Of a stretch of DNA of 64,000 bases, positions 21,467-29,226 are shown in pieces. The notes beneath the pieces were generated by a model. It made no database searches. It had not been told where the DNA came from and worked only from the letters and a program-made list of their open reading frames with translations. Numbering within the stretch: the stretch's first letter is position 1; each line of letters begins with the position of its first letter. The stretch spans positions 293,925 to 357,924 of the forward strand of contig JAUIHP010000003.1 of NCBI GenBank assembly GCA_030431975.1, written 5' to 3'. A program made the position numbers and the translations under genes. Source of the stretch: a bacterium (GTDB lineage Bacteria > Eisenbacteria > RBG-16-71-46 > CAIMUX01).

Positions 21467-22428
21467 CCGAGTTCAGTTCTGACGAGAAGAGAGCCCAAGC
21501 GGCCGTGCGAGAACTCGATGTGGCTCCGGCGGACCCGGAGTACCGGTTTCGGCTGGAAAGGGTTTTCGTCGACGGATCGATCGAGGGGCGTCGCCCCGGG
21601 GCAGCTCGCGACAACACGCTTGGCGGCGCCGCAACCGACGCGGGGATCGTCTCCGGGGCGGATTCCCGGACGGATTCCCCAACGAACCCACGAACGGATT
21701 CCCAAACAGATTCCCAAACAGACTCCCGGACGGACTCCCATTCGAGTTTGCCCGCGACAGTGGCTCGACGCCGCGCCCGTTGGCTTCGCCGTCCGGTTGG
21801 GTTCGCCCTGGCGGCCGCGGCAGTGGCTACCGTTCTCTTCACTCTGATCCAGTTCCGCGGAAATGAAGGACCGTGGCAGATCGTCGAGGTTACTGGTTCC
21901 GGTACGGTCTGGATCGACGGCAGGCCTGTTTCGTCCGCGGACTTGCGTGGCTCGGACCTGGCCGGGGGCGCCCAGATCGCCCTGGATGCCAATGTTGTCC
22001 TGGAGGTGGTGGCCGATCACCGGTACGCCCTGGAGATCATCCCGGGCAGCACGGTGACCCTTCCGACCTCGACCAGCCCTGGACACGACGTTTGCCGCGT
22101 CGATACCGGGATGGCCCGATTCGTCACCGGATCCGAGTTTTCCGGGACGGAACTCTCGGTATCGACCCTCGATGCGGAAGTGCTCGTCCACGGTACGACC
22201 TTCTCCGTCATGGCCGATCACGAAAAGACCTGCGTCTCCGTGTATGAAGGGGAAGTCGAGGTCCGCCACATGAACGGCGCCGTTCTCCCCGTGCCGGCCG
22301 GCGACTGCCGAACCATTCCCCGCCGTCGCGGGGGAGACGTGGTCGTGGATCCGTTGAATGCGATACAGCGGGTCAATCTCGGGCGCTGGCACGACCGTTC
22401 CGGACTCCATTTCGCGGCCGCCAGATAG
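21463..22428 (+). CDS. FecR-domain membrane protein, probable anti-sigma partner
   Basis: 321 residues. A short cytoplasmic part (residues 1-100), one membrane helix (VGFALAAAAVATVLFTLIQF near 110-130) and a periplasmic FecR domain follow. The FecR domain includes VVADHRYALEIIPGSTVTLP, CRVDTGMARFVTG, SVSTLDAEVLVHGTTFSVM and VYEGEVEVRHMNGAV. FecR proteins control ECF factors across the membrane, and coupling to the sigma gene by ATGA supports this. The cytoplasmic tail contains 28 residues encoded by seven 12-bp repeats (21661-21744), lying between the sigma-proximal part and the membrane helix. Confidence 0.85.
   Translation: MTEFSSDEKRAQAAVRELDVAPADPEYRFRLERVFVDGSIEGRRPGAARDNTLGGAATDAGIVSGADSRTDSPTNPRTDSQTDSQTDSRTDSHSSLPATVARRRARWLRRPVGFALAAAAVATVLFTLIQFRGNEGPWQIVEVTGSGTVWIDGRPVSSADLRGSDLAGGAQIALDANVVLEVVADHRYALEIIPGSTVTLPTSTSPGHDVCRVDTGMARFVTGSEFSGTELSVSTLDAEVLVHGTTFSVMADHEKTCVSVYEGEVEVRHMNGAVLPVPAGDCRTIPRRRGGDVVVDPLNAIQRVNLGRWHDRSGLHFAAAR
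21661..21744 (+). repeat. 12-bp tandem repeat (x7) in FecR-type gene
   Basis: Seven 12-bp units such as GATTCCCGGACG and GATTCCCAAACA encode DSRTDSQTDS-like residues. Unit size, copy number and core (ATTCCCGGAC) resemble the array at 16827-16910. Confidence 0.9.
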
Positions 22429-22679
22429 CTCGACCGGCCAGCACGACCGGTGCCAGCCCGGTCCACCGTTCCTCATCGGGTCTCGATTTCCGCCCGTACC
22501 TCCGGTACGCTTCTCCACTTGGCAAACAACCCACGATCGCATCGATGAGCGGCGCACCTCTCCCAGCCCTCTTTGACGATCAGGCTCAATCGTGAATCTC
22601 CGTCCGGCCTCGCGTCCCGTCGGCTCTATGCAACGAGCTCGGGTCGCCCGTGCGCCTGGTCGGAGCAGAGGACCTCTAC

Positions 22680-24107
22680 ATGGAGCTGGAGAGACTTTTC
22701 CGCGAGCTGGCACCCGACGTGGACTTCTGCTCGCTGCGCTACGAAAGCGAACGAAGCGAGTCCCTGCATGTTCGGCAGGACGTCCCCTTGCCGGTAGGCT
22801 CGGATGCGGATGTCGGGGCTATGGTGACCGTAATCGACAAAGGCGGTCTCGGGTATGCCGCGACGCCGGACTTGTCGCGCTCGGGCTTGGAACGTGCCTT
22901 GCGGCGGGCCGCGGATTGGGCCAAGGCCACGGCCGGACATGGGGTCACCGACTTCTCCGCGATCGAGATGCCGCATCCGACCGGCAGCTATGCGACCCCG
23001 GTCGAGAAAGCCTGGGACTCGTTGGATCTCGCGTCGAAAGTGGACATGCTGGTTGCCGAGTCGAAGAGGCTCAAGACCGACGATCGGGTTGTCGACTGGC
23101 AGGTCGGTCTCGACTACAACCACCGCGAAACGGTCTACCTGACTTCCGAAGGCGGGAAGGTCGAGCAGAGCTTCGACTTCATGGTTCCGGGCATCGACGT
23201 GACCGCGCACGCCGACGGCGAAACGATCAGCCGTTCCCTGGGCGGACGCGGCGCTTGTCGACAAGGCGGCCTCGAAGTACTGGACGCCGTCCGCTTTCGC
23301 GAGGTCGGACCGGAGTTGGTCGAGGATGCTTTGGCGCTCCTCTCCGCGCCACCGTGTCCGAGTGGCGACATGGATCTGGTCTTGGCGCCGGACCAGATGA
23401 TTCTGCAGGTGCACGAATCGATCGGGCATCCGCTCGAGCTGGACCGGATTCTCGGCGATGAGAGAAACTACGCCGGCCGAAGCTTCGTCACCCTGGACAT
23501 GTTCGGTTCGTTCCGTTACGGCTCTGATCTGCTCAACATCACCCACGATCCGAGTCGGCCGTTCCAGTTCGCGAGCTATGCCTTCGACGACGAGGGAAGT
23601 GCGTCCGAGCGCGAGTATCTGATCCAGAACGGAATTCTCGTTCGCGCGCTTGGTGGATGCGTCTCCCAACACCGGGCTGGTGTGCCAGGTGTTGCCAACT
23701 CGAGGGCCAGCAGTTGGAATCGACCGCCCATCGACCGAATGGCCAACGTCAACCTGGAGCCCGGAACATCGAGCCTGGAAGAGATGATCGGTTCCGTGGA
23801 AAACGGTGTCTACATGAAGACCAACACGAGCTGGTCCATCGACGACTCCCGGAACAAGTTTCAGTTCGGTTGTGAGTGGGGGCAGCGCATCGAGAACGGA
23901 CGGCTGACTCATCTGGTCAAGAAACCGAACTACCGCGGAATCTCCCGAACTTTCTGGAGGAACTTGGCCGCGGTCGGCAACGAAGACACGCTCGAAGTCT
24001 TGGGAACCCCGAACTGCGGAAAGGGTGAGCCGAGTCAGGCTGCCCGCGCAGGACATGCGGCGCCGGCTTGTCTCTTCCGTGACACCGCCGTGTTTGGAGG
24101 CGAGTAA
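22680..24107 (+). CDS. tldD: TldD-type metalloprotease subunit
   Basis: 475 residues. The TldD/TldE (PmbA) heterodimer is a cytosolic zinc protease that trims unfolded or leader peptides. The zinc motif HESIGH (HExxxH) is near residue 245 in LQVHESIGHPLELDRI. Further family stretches are YDDEGSASE-like YAFDDEGSASE and GVPGVANSRAS. ATG 22680 was chosen because AGAGGA lies 7 nt upstream; an in-frame GTG at 22650 would add 10 residues. Two bases separate it from pmbA. Confidence 0.92.
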   Translation: MELERLFRELAPDVDFCSLRYESERSESLHVRQDVPLPVGSDADVGAMVTVIDKGGLGYAATPDLSRSGLERALRRAADWAKATAGHGVTDFSAIEMPHPTGSYATPVEKAWDSLDLASKVDMLVAESKRLKTDDRVVDWQVGLDYNHRETVYLTSEGGKVEQSFDFMVPGIDVTAHADGETISRSLGGRGACRQGGLEVLDAVRFREVGPELVEDALALLSAPPCPSGDMDLVLAPDQMILQVHESIGHPLELDRILGDERNYAGRSFVTLDMFGSFRYGSDLLNITHDPSRPFQFASYAFDDEGSASEREYLIQNGILVRALGGCVSQHRAGVPGVANSRASSWNRPPIDRMANVNLEPGTSSLEEMIGSVENGVYMKTNTSWSIDDSRNKFQFGCEWGQRIENGRLTHLVKKPNYRGISRTFWRNLAAVGNEDTLEVLGTPNCGKGEPSQAARAGHAAPACLFRDTAVFGGE

Positions 24108-24109
24108 GG

Positions 24110-25432
24110 ATGCGCGATCACTTCTATGACCTGGTCGAAGCCCAGAACTCGACACTTCTATCCGACGAAGTCCTGCTGGCCAGTTTCCGCGGTGAGAACT
24201 CCGACTTCTTTCGGCTGAACGGCGGCAAGGTTCGCCAAGCCGGAAGCGTCAGCCAGCACGGCGTCGGCCTGCAATTGATCCGAGGTGAAAAGACGGCCCG
24301 AACCGCAGTCGAACTCACTCTCGACTCGGCCGCGGACAGGGCTTTGGTCCGCAGCGCGATGGAGAAACTTCGGAAGAGCCTGGAGTTCGTTCCGGCCGAT
24401 CCGCACCTTCACTATGAAACGGTTCCGACATCGACGGAGGTCGTGAAGGAAGATCAGCTTCCAACCGCTGAGTCGGTCCTCGCGAAGACGGTGTCGGCCG
24501 TCTCCGGGCTAGACTTCGTCGGATCCTATGCCTCGGGCAGCATGGTCTACGGCTTTGCGAACTCCCTCGGGCAGCGGAACTGGCATCAGTCCCACAGCTT
24601 CATCCTCGACTGGAGCCTTTACCACGTCGAAGACCGGGCGGTGAAGGCGAGCTACTCCGGGTTTGAATGGAAGGATGAAGAGTTCCAGCAACGTCTGGAA
24701 TCCGCTCGGTCCGATCTCGAGGTCATGAAGCGCGATCCGATGACGATCGAGCCGGGGAAGTACCGGGTCTATCTCGCACCCGACGCCGTCGCCGAGTTTG
24801 TCGGGACGATGTCCTGGTCGGCGTTCGGCGTTCGCAGCCAGAAGACCAAGCAGTCCTCACTCCGCCGACTGGCCGAGGGCGAGGCTCAGTTCGACCCGCA
24901 GGTGACGGTAATGGAAAACACGGCCGATGGCCTCGGCCCGGGCTTTCAACGGGAAGGCTTTCTCAAGCCGGATGCGGTGACCTTGATCCGGGACGGTAAG
25001 ATTGGGGATCCGCTCGTCTCCGCCCGTTCCGCCAAGGAATACGGAATCGCTAGTAACGGCGCCGATCCTTGGGAGGGACCCGTCTCGTTCGACATGGCTC
25101 CCGGCGAACTTCCGAAGGGCGAGGTTCTGGCCCGGCTGGGGACCGGCCTCTACGTCAACAACCTGTGGTACATGAATTACTCCGATCGCGATTCGTGCCG
25201 AATGACGGGGATGACCCGCTTTGCCACGTTCTGGGTCGAGGATGGAAAGGTGGTGGCCCCGGTCAAGGTCATGCGATTCGACGAGTCCGCCTACCGGGTC
25301 CTGGGGGAGGAACTCGAGGGTATGACCCGGGAGAGGGAGATGATCGCGGCCTCCGAGGCCTACGGCGGACGCTCTCCGCAGAGCTTCCGGGTTCCGGGGG
25401 TCCTGGTTCGGGCCTTTGAGTTCACTCTTTGA
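24110..25432 (+). CDS. pmbA: TldE/PmbA-type partner subunit
   Basis: 440 residues, partner of TldD in the heterodimeric protease. It has the same overall fold but lacks the HExxxH motif, as expected. Recognisable stretches: FFRLNGGKVRQAGSVSQHGV, DFVGSYASGSMVYGFANSLG, GLYVNNLWYMNYSDRDSCRM and MTRFATFWVEDGKVVAPVKVM. It begins 2 bp after the tldD stop and is translationally coupled. The substrate peptide is unknown; no obvious RiPP precursor is visible nearby. Confidence 0.9.
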   Translation: MRDHFYDLVEAQNSTLLSDEVLLASFRGENSDFFRLNGGKVRQAGSVSQHGVGLQLIRGEKTARTAVELTLDSAADRALVRSAMEKLRKSLEFVPADPHLHYETVPTSTEVVKEDQLPTAESVLAKTVSAVSGLDFVGSYASGSMVYGFANSLGQRNWHQSHSFILDWSLYHVEDRAVKASYSGFEWKDEEFQQRLESARSDLEVMKRDPMTIEPGKYRVYLAPDAVAEFVGTMSWSAFGVRSQKTKQSSLRRLAEGEAQFDPQVTVMENTADGLGPGFQREGFLKPDAVTLIRDGKIGDPLVSARSAKEYGIASNGADPWEGPVSFDMAPGELPKGEVLARLGTGLYVNNLWYMNYSDRDSCRMTGMTRFATFWVEDGKVVAPVKVMRFDESAYRVLGEELEGMTREREMIAASEAYGGRSPQSFRVPGVLVRAFEFTL

Positions 25433-25447
25433 GCCGGTAGAGTTTTC

Positions 25448-25477
25448 TTGATCTGAGCCTGGCGTTCGGGCCATTAT
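25448..25477 (+). promoter_or_regulatory. Candidate promoter for rpmG
   Basis: TTGATC (25448-25453), an 18-nt spacer and CATTAT (25472-25477) lie in the 79-bp gap between pmbA and rpmG, about 35 bp before the start codon. Visual prediction only. Confidence 0.4.
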
Positions 25478-25511
25478 CGTGGACTGACGTCAAAAGGAAA
25501 GGAGGGAGCCG

Positions 25512-25673
25512 ATGGCTGCCAAAGGGGATCGTATTCACATCAAGATGAAGAGCACTGAGAGTCCGTTCATGTACCACTCGGAGAAGAACAAGCGGAAGCA
25601 CCCGGACCGGCTCCAGCTGCGGAAGTACGATCCGGTTCTCCGGAAGCACGTCCTCTTCAAGGAAGAGAAGTAA
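25512..25673 (+). CDS. rpmG: 50S ribosomal protein L33
   Basis: 53 residues. The sequence has GDRIHIKMKST, FMYHSEKNKRKHPDRLQLR and the C-terminal KYDPVLRKHVLFKEEK, matching the bacterial L33 pattern (family Y-x-T-x-KNKR and K-[FY]-[DC]-P). There are no cysteines, so this is the zinc-free form. AAAGGAGGG stands 6 nt before the ATG, a very strong ribosome site as expected for a ribosomal protein. It is a monocistronic unit with a candidate promoter ahead and a terminator behind; the usual secE/nusG neighbours are absent. Confidence 0.95.
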   Translation: MAAKGDRIHIKMKSTESPFMYHSEKNKRKHPDRLQLRKYDPVLRKHVLFKEEK

Positions 25674-25765
25674 ATAGCCTGCGCGATGCGCCGTAGAGCG
25701 CCGTGAGATAGAGTTCGGGCGGTGCCTGAACGCTGACTCTCTCCTTCCCATACGCGACGAGCCTC

Positions 25766-25800
25766 GGATCCGCCTTCACGCGGGTCCGTTCTTGTTTTTT
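25766..25800 (+). terminator. Rho-independent terminator after rpmG
   Basis: GGATCCGC and GCGGGTCC pair (one G-T) around CTTCAC and are followed by GTTCTTGTTTTTT. Confidence 0.85.
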
Positions 25801-25910
25801 GCCACCGGACCTTGGGCTTGGCACGGCAAATGACGAGAAAGAGTCGTAGGGGCGGTCGGGTTTTCGGCCGGATCGTCCAGCTTCCAGGGCCTTCGGGCTC
25901 CGGAGGAACC

Positions 25911-25976
25911 AAAGGAGACGACGGGAAGCCTCGACTTGGAGAGGGGGAGGCTTGCCGGGCGTCTCCTTTCCTTTTT
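25911..25976 (+). ncRNA. Bipartite hairpin, possible small-RNA 3' end or orphan terminator
   Basis: AAAGGAGACG (25911-25920) pairs perfectly with CGTCTCCTTT (25960-25969). Inside it AAGCCTC (25926-25932) pairs with GAGGCTT (25947-25953). The sequence then reads CCTTTTT. A second hairpin with a TTCG tetraloop lies just upstream (25887-25906). Since the rpmG terminator lies over 110 bp earlier, this second terminator-like element suggests a separate short transcript between 25801 and 25976. No known RNA family was recognised. Confidence 0.4.
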
Positions 25977-26303
25977 CTCCCGCACCAGCCCCGCCGGAAT
26001 TCTCCTCTCGGATCCTCCGACGGCTTCGCGAGGGTCGCTTCCTGGCTTCCGCAATCGATTCGTCCAACCAAGGCAACGGCCGGCGTGCGCCCACCTTCGA
26101 AAGTGTTCGAAATCGGATGTGCGATTGCGTGCGGAATTGTTCGGCTCCGGACGACCCACGTTTACGAGGAAACGTCGGGGGCTGCCGCCGTTGCTCCAAG
26201 GTCACATGTGTTGCCCTGGGTCCCGGCCGTCTCGACCGAAAAGGTAGGTCAAACCCGTCCGACCTCCAGACCCAGCGGGTCACCCTCGGGGCCAAACAGA
26301 ATC

Positions 26304-26319
26304 TGGCATGGACTTTACA
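26304..26319 (+). promoter_or_regulatory. Near-consensus sigma54 -24/-12 site
   Basis: TGGCAT-N5-TTACA compares with the sigma54 consensus TGGCAC-N5-TTGCA. The -24 GG is present but the -12 GC is AC. It sits 45 bp before the start of a sigma54 activator, so it could serve autoregulation. The -12 mismatch is serious. Confidence 0.25.
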
Positions 26320-26363
26320 TGTCCGAGACCAACTCTCCCCGCTGGACGATGGAGGTCCGACGA

Positions 26364-28244
26364 ATGAACAGAAGTGAATTCATGTCCCTGAAAGACTCCG
26401 ACCACGATCCTTTGCGAGACTTGGAAGAAGCCGAGGAACTGCTCGCCGATCTGAACGAGCCCGGAGTTCCCGGCTGGGGCGGGGCATCCAGCCCGTCCCA
26501 CTTCGGCGAGCCCAGCCTTCAGGAGATGAAGGCGAAAGCGCAGGCCGCCAGTGAGTCCGAAGCCTTCAAGGCCCTGGCAGATGTCGCCACCACGATTACG
26601 GCGAATCTCGACTTTCCGTCGCTGGCCCGACAAATCCTCGACACGGCCATCCAGACCGTCGGGGCCGAGCGCGGAATCATTTTTCTCGGCGACGATCGTG
26701 ACGAAGAACTGGTTCCCATGGTGGCGCGCTCTCTGCGAGGCGAGGACGTCGGGCAGATCGAGCGGGTCAGCCGAACGGTTCTCCGGCGCGGCCGTGAAGG
26801 GCACGCCATTTCGACGGGCGATGCGGTCAACCATCCCGGCCTGGTGGACAGCCCGAGCATTCAGCTCAATCAGCTCCGTTCCATCATCTCCACTCCGCTC
26901 GCAGCGCGGGGACAAACGATCGGCGTGCTCTACGTCGACAGTCCGGACCGCACGTCTGCCTTTCCATCCTATGCCGAGAAGTTTCTTGTAGCCTTCGGCG
27001 GTCTTGCCGCGGTGGCGATCGAAAACGCCCGTCTCCACGGCGACATCATGCGCGAGAACCGGAGGCTTCGTCGACGACTGCACTCGATGGAGTCCTTTGG
27101 CCGAATCGTCACGGTCTCGCCAAAGATGGTTTCGATGTTGCGACGGGCCAGCATGGTCGCCCAGTCGGACGCGCCGATCATGATCCTCGGAGAAAGTGGT
27201 ACCGGCAAAGAGCTCCTGGCCCGCTCCATACATGAGTCGGGACCGCGTTCATTGAACGCGTTCGTTGCCCACAATTGCGCAGCCGTGCCGAAGGAACTGA
27301 TGGAGAGCCTCTTCTTTGGACACACCAAAGGGGCGTTCACCGGTGCGACCCGTGATTCTATTGGGCTCTTCCGCCAAGCCGACCGCGGGACTCTCTTTCT
27401 CGATGAGTTTGCCGACCTCAACCTCGAACTGCAGGCCAAGTTCCTTCGTGTTCTCGAGGACGGATTGGTCCGTCCCGTGGGCGGCCAGCACGAAGTGCAG
27501 GTCGACTTCCGGCTTCTGACGGCGACCAGCCGATCGATGGACGAAGCGGTCGAGCGTGGGGCCTTTCGGGAGGACCTCTTCTACCGCACCAACGTCCTCG
27601 AGGTACGAATCCCCCCGCTGCGTGAGCGGCTCGAGGACATCCCGGTTCTGGTCGACCACTTCCGCGACAAGCACACGGTGGAAGGAAGGGGATCCTGTCG
27701 ATTCTCTTCAGGCGCGATCGAACTCATGCAGTCCCTTCCCTGGCGCGGAAACGTGCGTGAACTGGAGAACGTGGTCCAGCGAGTGTTGATCCTTTGCGAG
27801 AAGCCGGTCGTGGAAGCGGACGAGGTTCGCCGACTGGTTCCCCGGCCGCTCCGAATTCGATTGGGCGACGTTCCTGCGGACGGTAGAACCGATGCACATT
27901 CGGGGTTTGCGGCAGGCTCTGCCGGTGCCGGTGCCGGTTCGGGTGCGGGCCGAGAACCGGGGATCAGTGGGGAGATTAGGGATAGCGGCGCCAATCCGGC
28001 CGCAGCTTCGTCCGGATGGTCAGAGCCGAACGAGCAGGGCGAAGTGGAGATCTCGAGTTCGACCGTCTTGCCGTCTCCATCGGCTCCGCCGCCCGAGACG
28101 CTGGAACAACAGGAGAAGCTTTCGATCGCCCGAGCTTTGGTCAAGGCGGGCGGGAACAAGTCGAAAGCCGCTCGCATCCTGGGGCTTCATCGAAACTCGT
28201 TGCTGCGAAGGTTGGAGAAACTTCAGATCGTCTGGATCGACTAA
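26364..28244 (+). CDS. GAF-domain sigma54-dependent activator, Fis-type HTH
   Basis: 626 residues. Order: a short acidic N-terminus, a GAF sensor domain (about 65-220: FPSLARQILDTAIQTVGAER, then IISTPLAARGQTIGVLYVDS), and a AAA+ domain with Walker A GESGTGKELLARSIHESG near 275. The GAFTGA loop that contacts sigma54 is near 323, Walker B GTLFLDEFADL near 345. A Fis-type helix-turn-helix (NKSKAARILGLHRNSLLRRL) ends the protein. The start was set at 26364 because GGAGG lies 8 nt upstream; the open frame reaches back to 25812 through non-coding sequence. A Gly/Ala/Ser linker near residues 515-535 comes from 6-bp repeats. Ligand and target promoters are unknown. Confidence 0.9.
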   Translation: MNRSEFMSLKDSDHDPLRDLEEAEELLADLNEPGVPGWGGASSPSHFGEPSLQEMKAKAQAASESEAFKALADVATTITANLDFPSLARQILDTAIQTVGAERGIIFLGDDRDEELVPMVARSLRGEDVGQIERVSRTVLRRGREGHAISTGDAVNHPGLVDSPSIQLNQLRSIISTPLAARGQTIGVLYVDSPDRTSAFPSYAEKFLVAFGGLAAVAIENARLHGDIMRENRRLRRRLHSMESFGRIVTVSPKMVSMLRRASMVAQSDAPIMILGESGTGKELLARSIHESGPRSLNAFVAHNCAAVPKELMESLFFGHTKGAFTGATRDSIGLFRQADRGTLFLDEFADLNLELQAKFLRVLEDGLVRPVGGQHEVQVDFRLLTATSRSMDEAVERGAFREDLFYRTNVLEVRIPPLRERLEDIPVLVDHFRDKHTVEGRGSCRFSSGAIELMQSLPWRGNVRELENVVQRVLILCEKPVVEADEVRRLVPRPLRIRLGDVPADGRTDAHSGFAAGSAGAGAGSGAGREPGISGEIRDSGANPAAASSGWSEPNEQGEVEISSSTVLPSPSAPPPETLEQQEKLSIARALVKAGGNKSKAARILGLHRNSLLRRLEKLQIVWID

Positions 28245-28248
28245 AGGC

Positions 28249-28288
28249 GAAAGGGGTGGAAGCCGCGCGGCACCACCCCTTCGTTTCG
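28249..28288. terminator. Bidirectional-type terminator between convergent genes
   Basis: AAGGGGTGG (28251-28259) pairs with CCACCCCTT (28273-28281). The loop itself holds the palindrome GCCGCGCGGC. CGTTTCG follows on the plus strand, with an A-rich CGAAA on the other side. It can serve both the activator gene and the convergent outer-membrane gene. Confidence 0.6.
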
Positions 28289-28362
28289 ATCTTCCGGAAG
28301 CGTCACCTGGTAGCGAGTGACTTTCCGCAAGCCTCTGTGCTTCGTAGTCCTTGGGACCCCGT

Positions 28363-29082
28363 TTAGTTCAGGTCGACCGAGAGCATGAAGGACACGGCAT
28401 TGAGGCCGAATCCAAACTCGGAAGTATCGACCTCTCCGGAGTTGTCCCCGATCGTGACTTCGGTCGTCCCACCCTCGAGGACGAGTCCGACGCGGTACTC
28501 AGCTCCGAGCTGAACACCGTCGAAGATCTCCGCGACGAAACCAAGGATTCCACCTGCTCCGAAACCGAAGGCGCTGTTCTCGTACTTGCGGTTCTGGGAG
28601 TCATCTTCGCGCGTCTGCTCGAACGTACCGCTGGACAAACCGAATCCGCCGATCACACCCATGTACGGGTTGACGCGAGCTGTCGGGGGAGCCATGAACT
28701 TCTCGAGTGCTCCGCTGACGCCGAAGGCGAAACCACTTGTCTCGTTCTTGTTGCTTCCTTCCGAAGGCTCGTTGGACTCGCTGAGGAAGGCGAGATCCAC
28801 GCCGGCTCGGAGCGCCGTTCCGTCGCTCAGGAAGTGACGGAAACCCACGCCGCCGCCGGGGGCGGAGGTGCTCAGTCCGGAGCTTCCTGCCTCGTCCGGG
28901 ATGTTGATTGAAGGCGTGATGCCGCTGTTGTAAGGAATGGCGCCCAGGTTCGACAACCCGGCGAAGCTGAAGACCAGCTGCTGACTTCCTGCGTCCGTCT
29001 CCATGTTCGCTGCGGCCGAGCCTGCAAAGAGCGTGGCCATGGCGATACCCAGAATCATTCGCTTCATCGTGTTCTTCCTCAT
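28363..29082 (-). CDS. Outer-membrane beta-barrel protein (OmpA/OmpW-like size)
   Basis: 239 residues. A signal peptide (KRMILGIAMATLFAGSAAA) is followed by alternating hydrophobic/polar strands and Gly-rich turns: LVFSFAGLSNLGAIPYN, GGGVGFRHFLSDGTALRAGV, ARVNPYMGVIGGFGLSSG, VQLGAEYRVGLVLEGGT. It ends in SFMLSVDLN, a strand typical of barrel C-termini. This is an 8-10-strand porin-like barrel, exact family not recognised. Two starts are possible: ATG 29082, or ATG 29067 preceded by GAGGA. It probably has its own promoter, being 144 bp behind citrate synthase. Confidence 0.82.
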   Translation of the reverse strand: MRKNTMKRMILGIAMATLFAGSAAANMETDAGSQQLVFSFAGLSNLGAIPYNSGITPSINIPDEAGSSGLSTSAPGGGVGFRHFLSDGTALRAGVDLAFLSESNEPSEGSNKNETSGFAFGVSGALEKFMAPPTARVNPYMGVIGGFGLSSGTFEQTREDDSQNRKYENSAFGFGAGGILGFVAEIFDGVQLGAEYRVGLVLEGGTTEVTIGDNSGEVDTSEFGFGLNAVSFMLSVDLN

Positions 29083-29226
29083 TTTCGTCCTGAAAGGGAG
29101 TTGGTGTTCCTTCTCTGCATGTCCCTGGCTCCCTTGGGACCGGCTGAGACAGCGAGCGCCCGGTCAGAGACCGAGCGCCCAGAAGGATAGGTCGCCTGCC
29201 GAAGAAAGCAAGCGATCGTTCGGAGG

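Larger units (their letters stand above)
25674..26363 (+). other. 690-bp non-coding region with strong hairpins
   Basis: I see no credible gene here: open frames on both strands lack start signals and their translations are Arg/Ser/Pro-rich shadows. It holds the rpmG terminator (25766-25800), a TTCG-tetraloop hairpin (25887-25906), a long bipartite hairpin followed by a pyrimidine run (25911-25976) and a near-consensus sigma54 site (26304-26319) just before the activator gene. Confidence 0.6.

Noticed and set aside
22440..22679. Small gene between the FecR-type gene and tldD
   Set aside because: Frames here lack ribosome sites and merge out of phase into tldD. Only a CGTACC/GGTACG hairpin is visible.
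25801..25850. sigma54 site at TTGGCACGGCAAATGA
   Set aside because: The -24 half is good, but no GC lies at the right distance for the -12 element.
25657..26295. 212-residue minus-strand frame and long upstream extension of the activator gene
   Set aside because: Composition is Arg/Ser/Pro-rich without domain pattern, and the region contains terminator hairpins. A strong ribosome site at 26351-26355 fixes the activator start at 26364.
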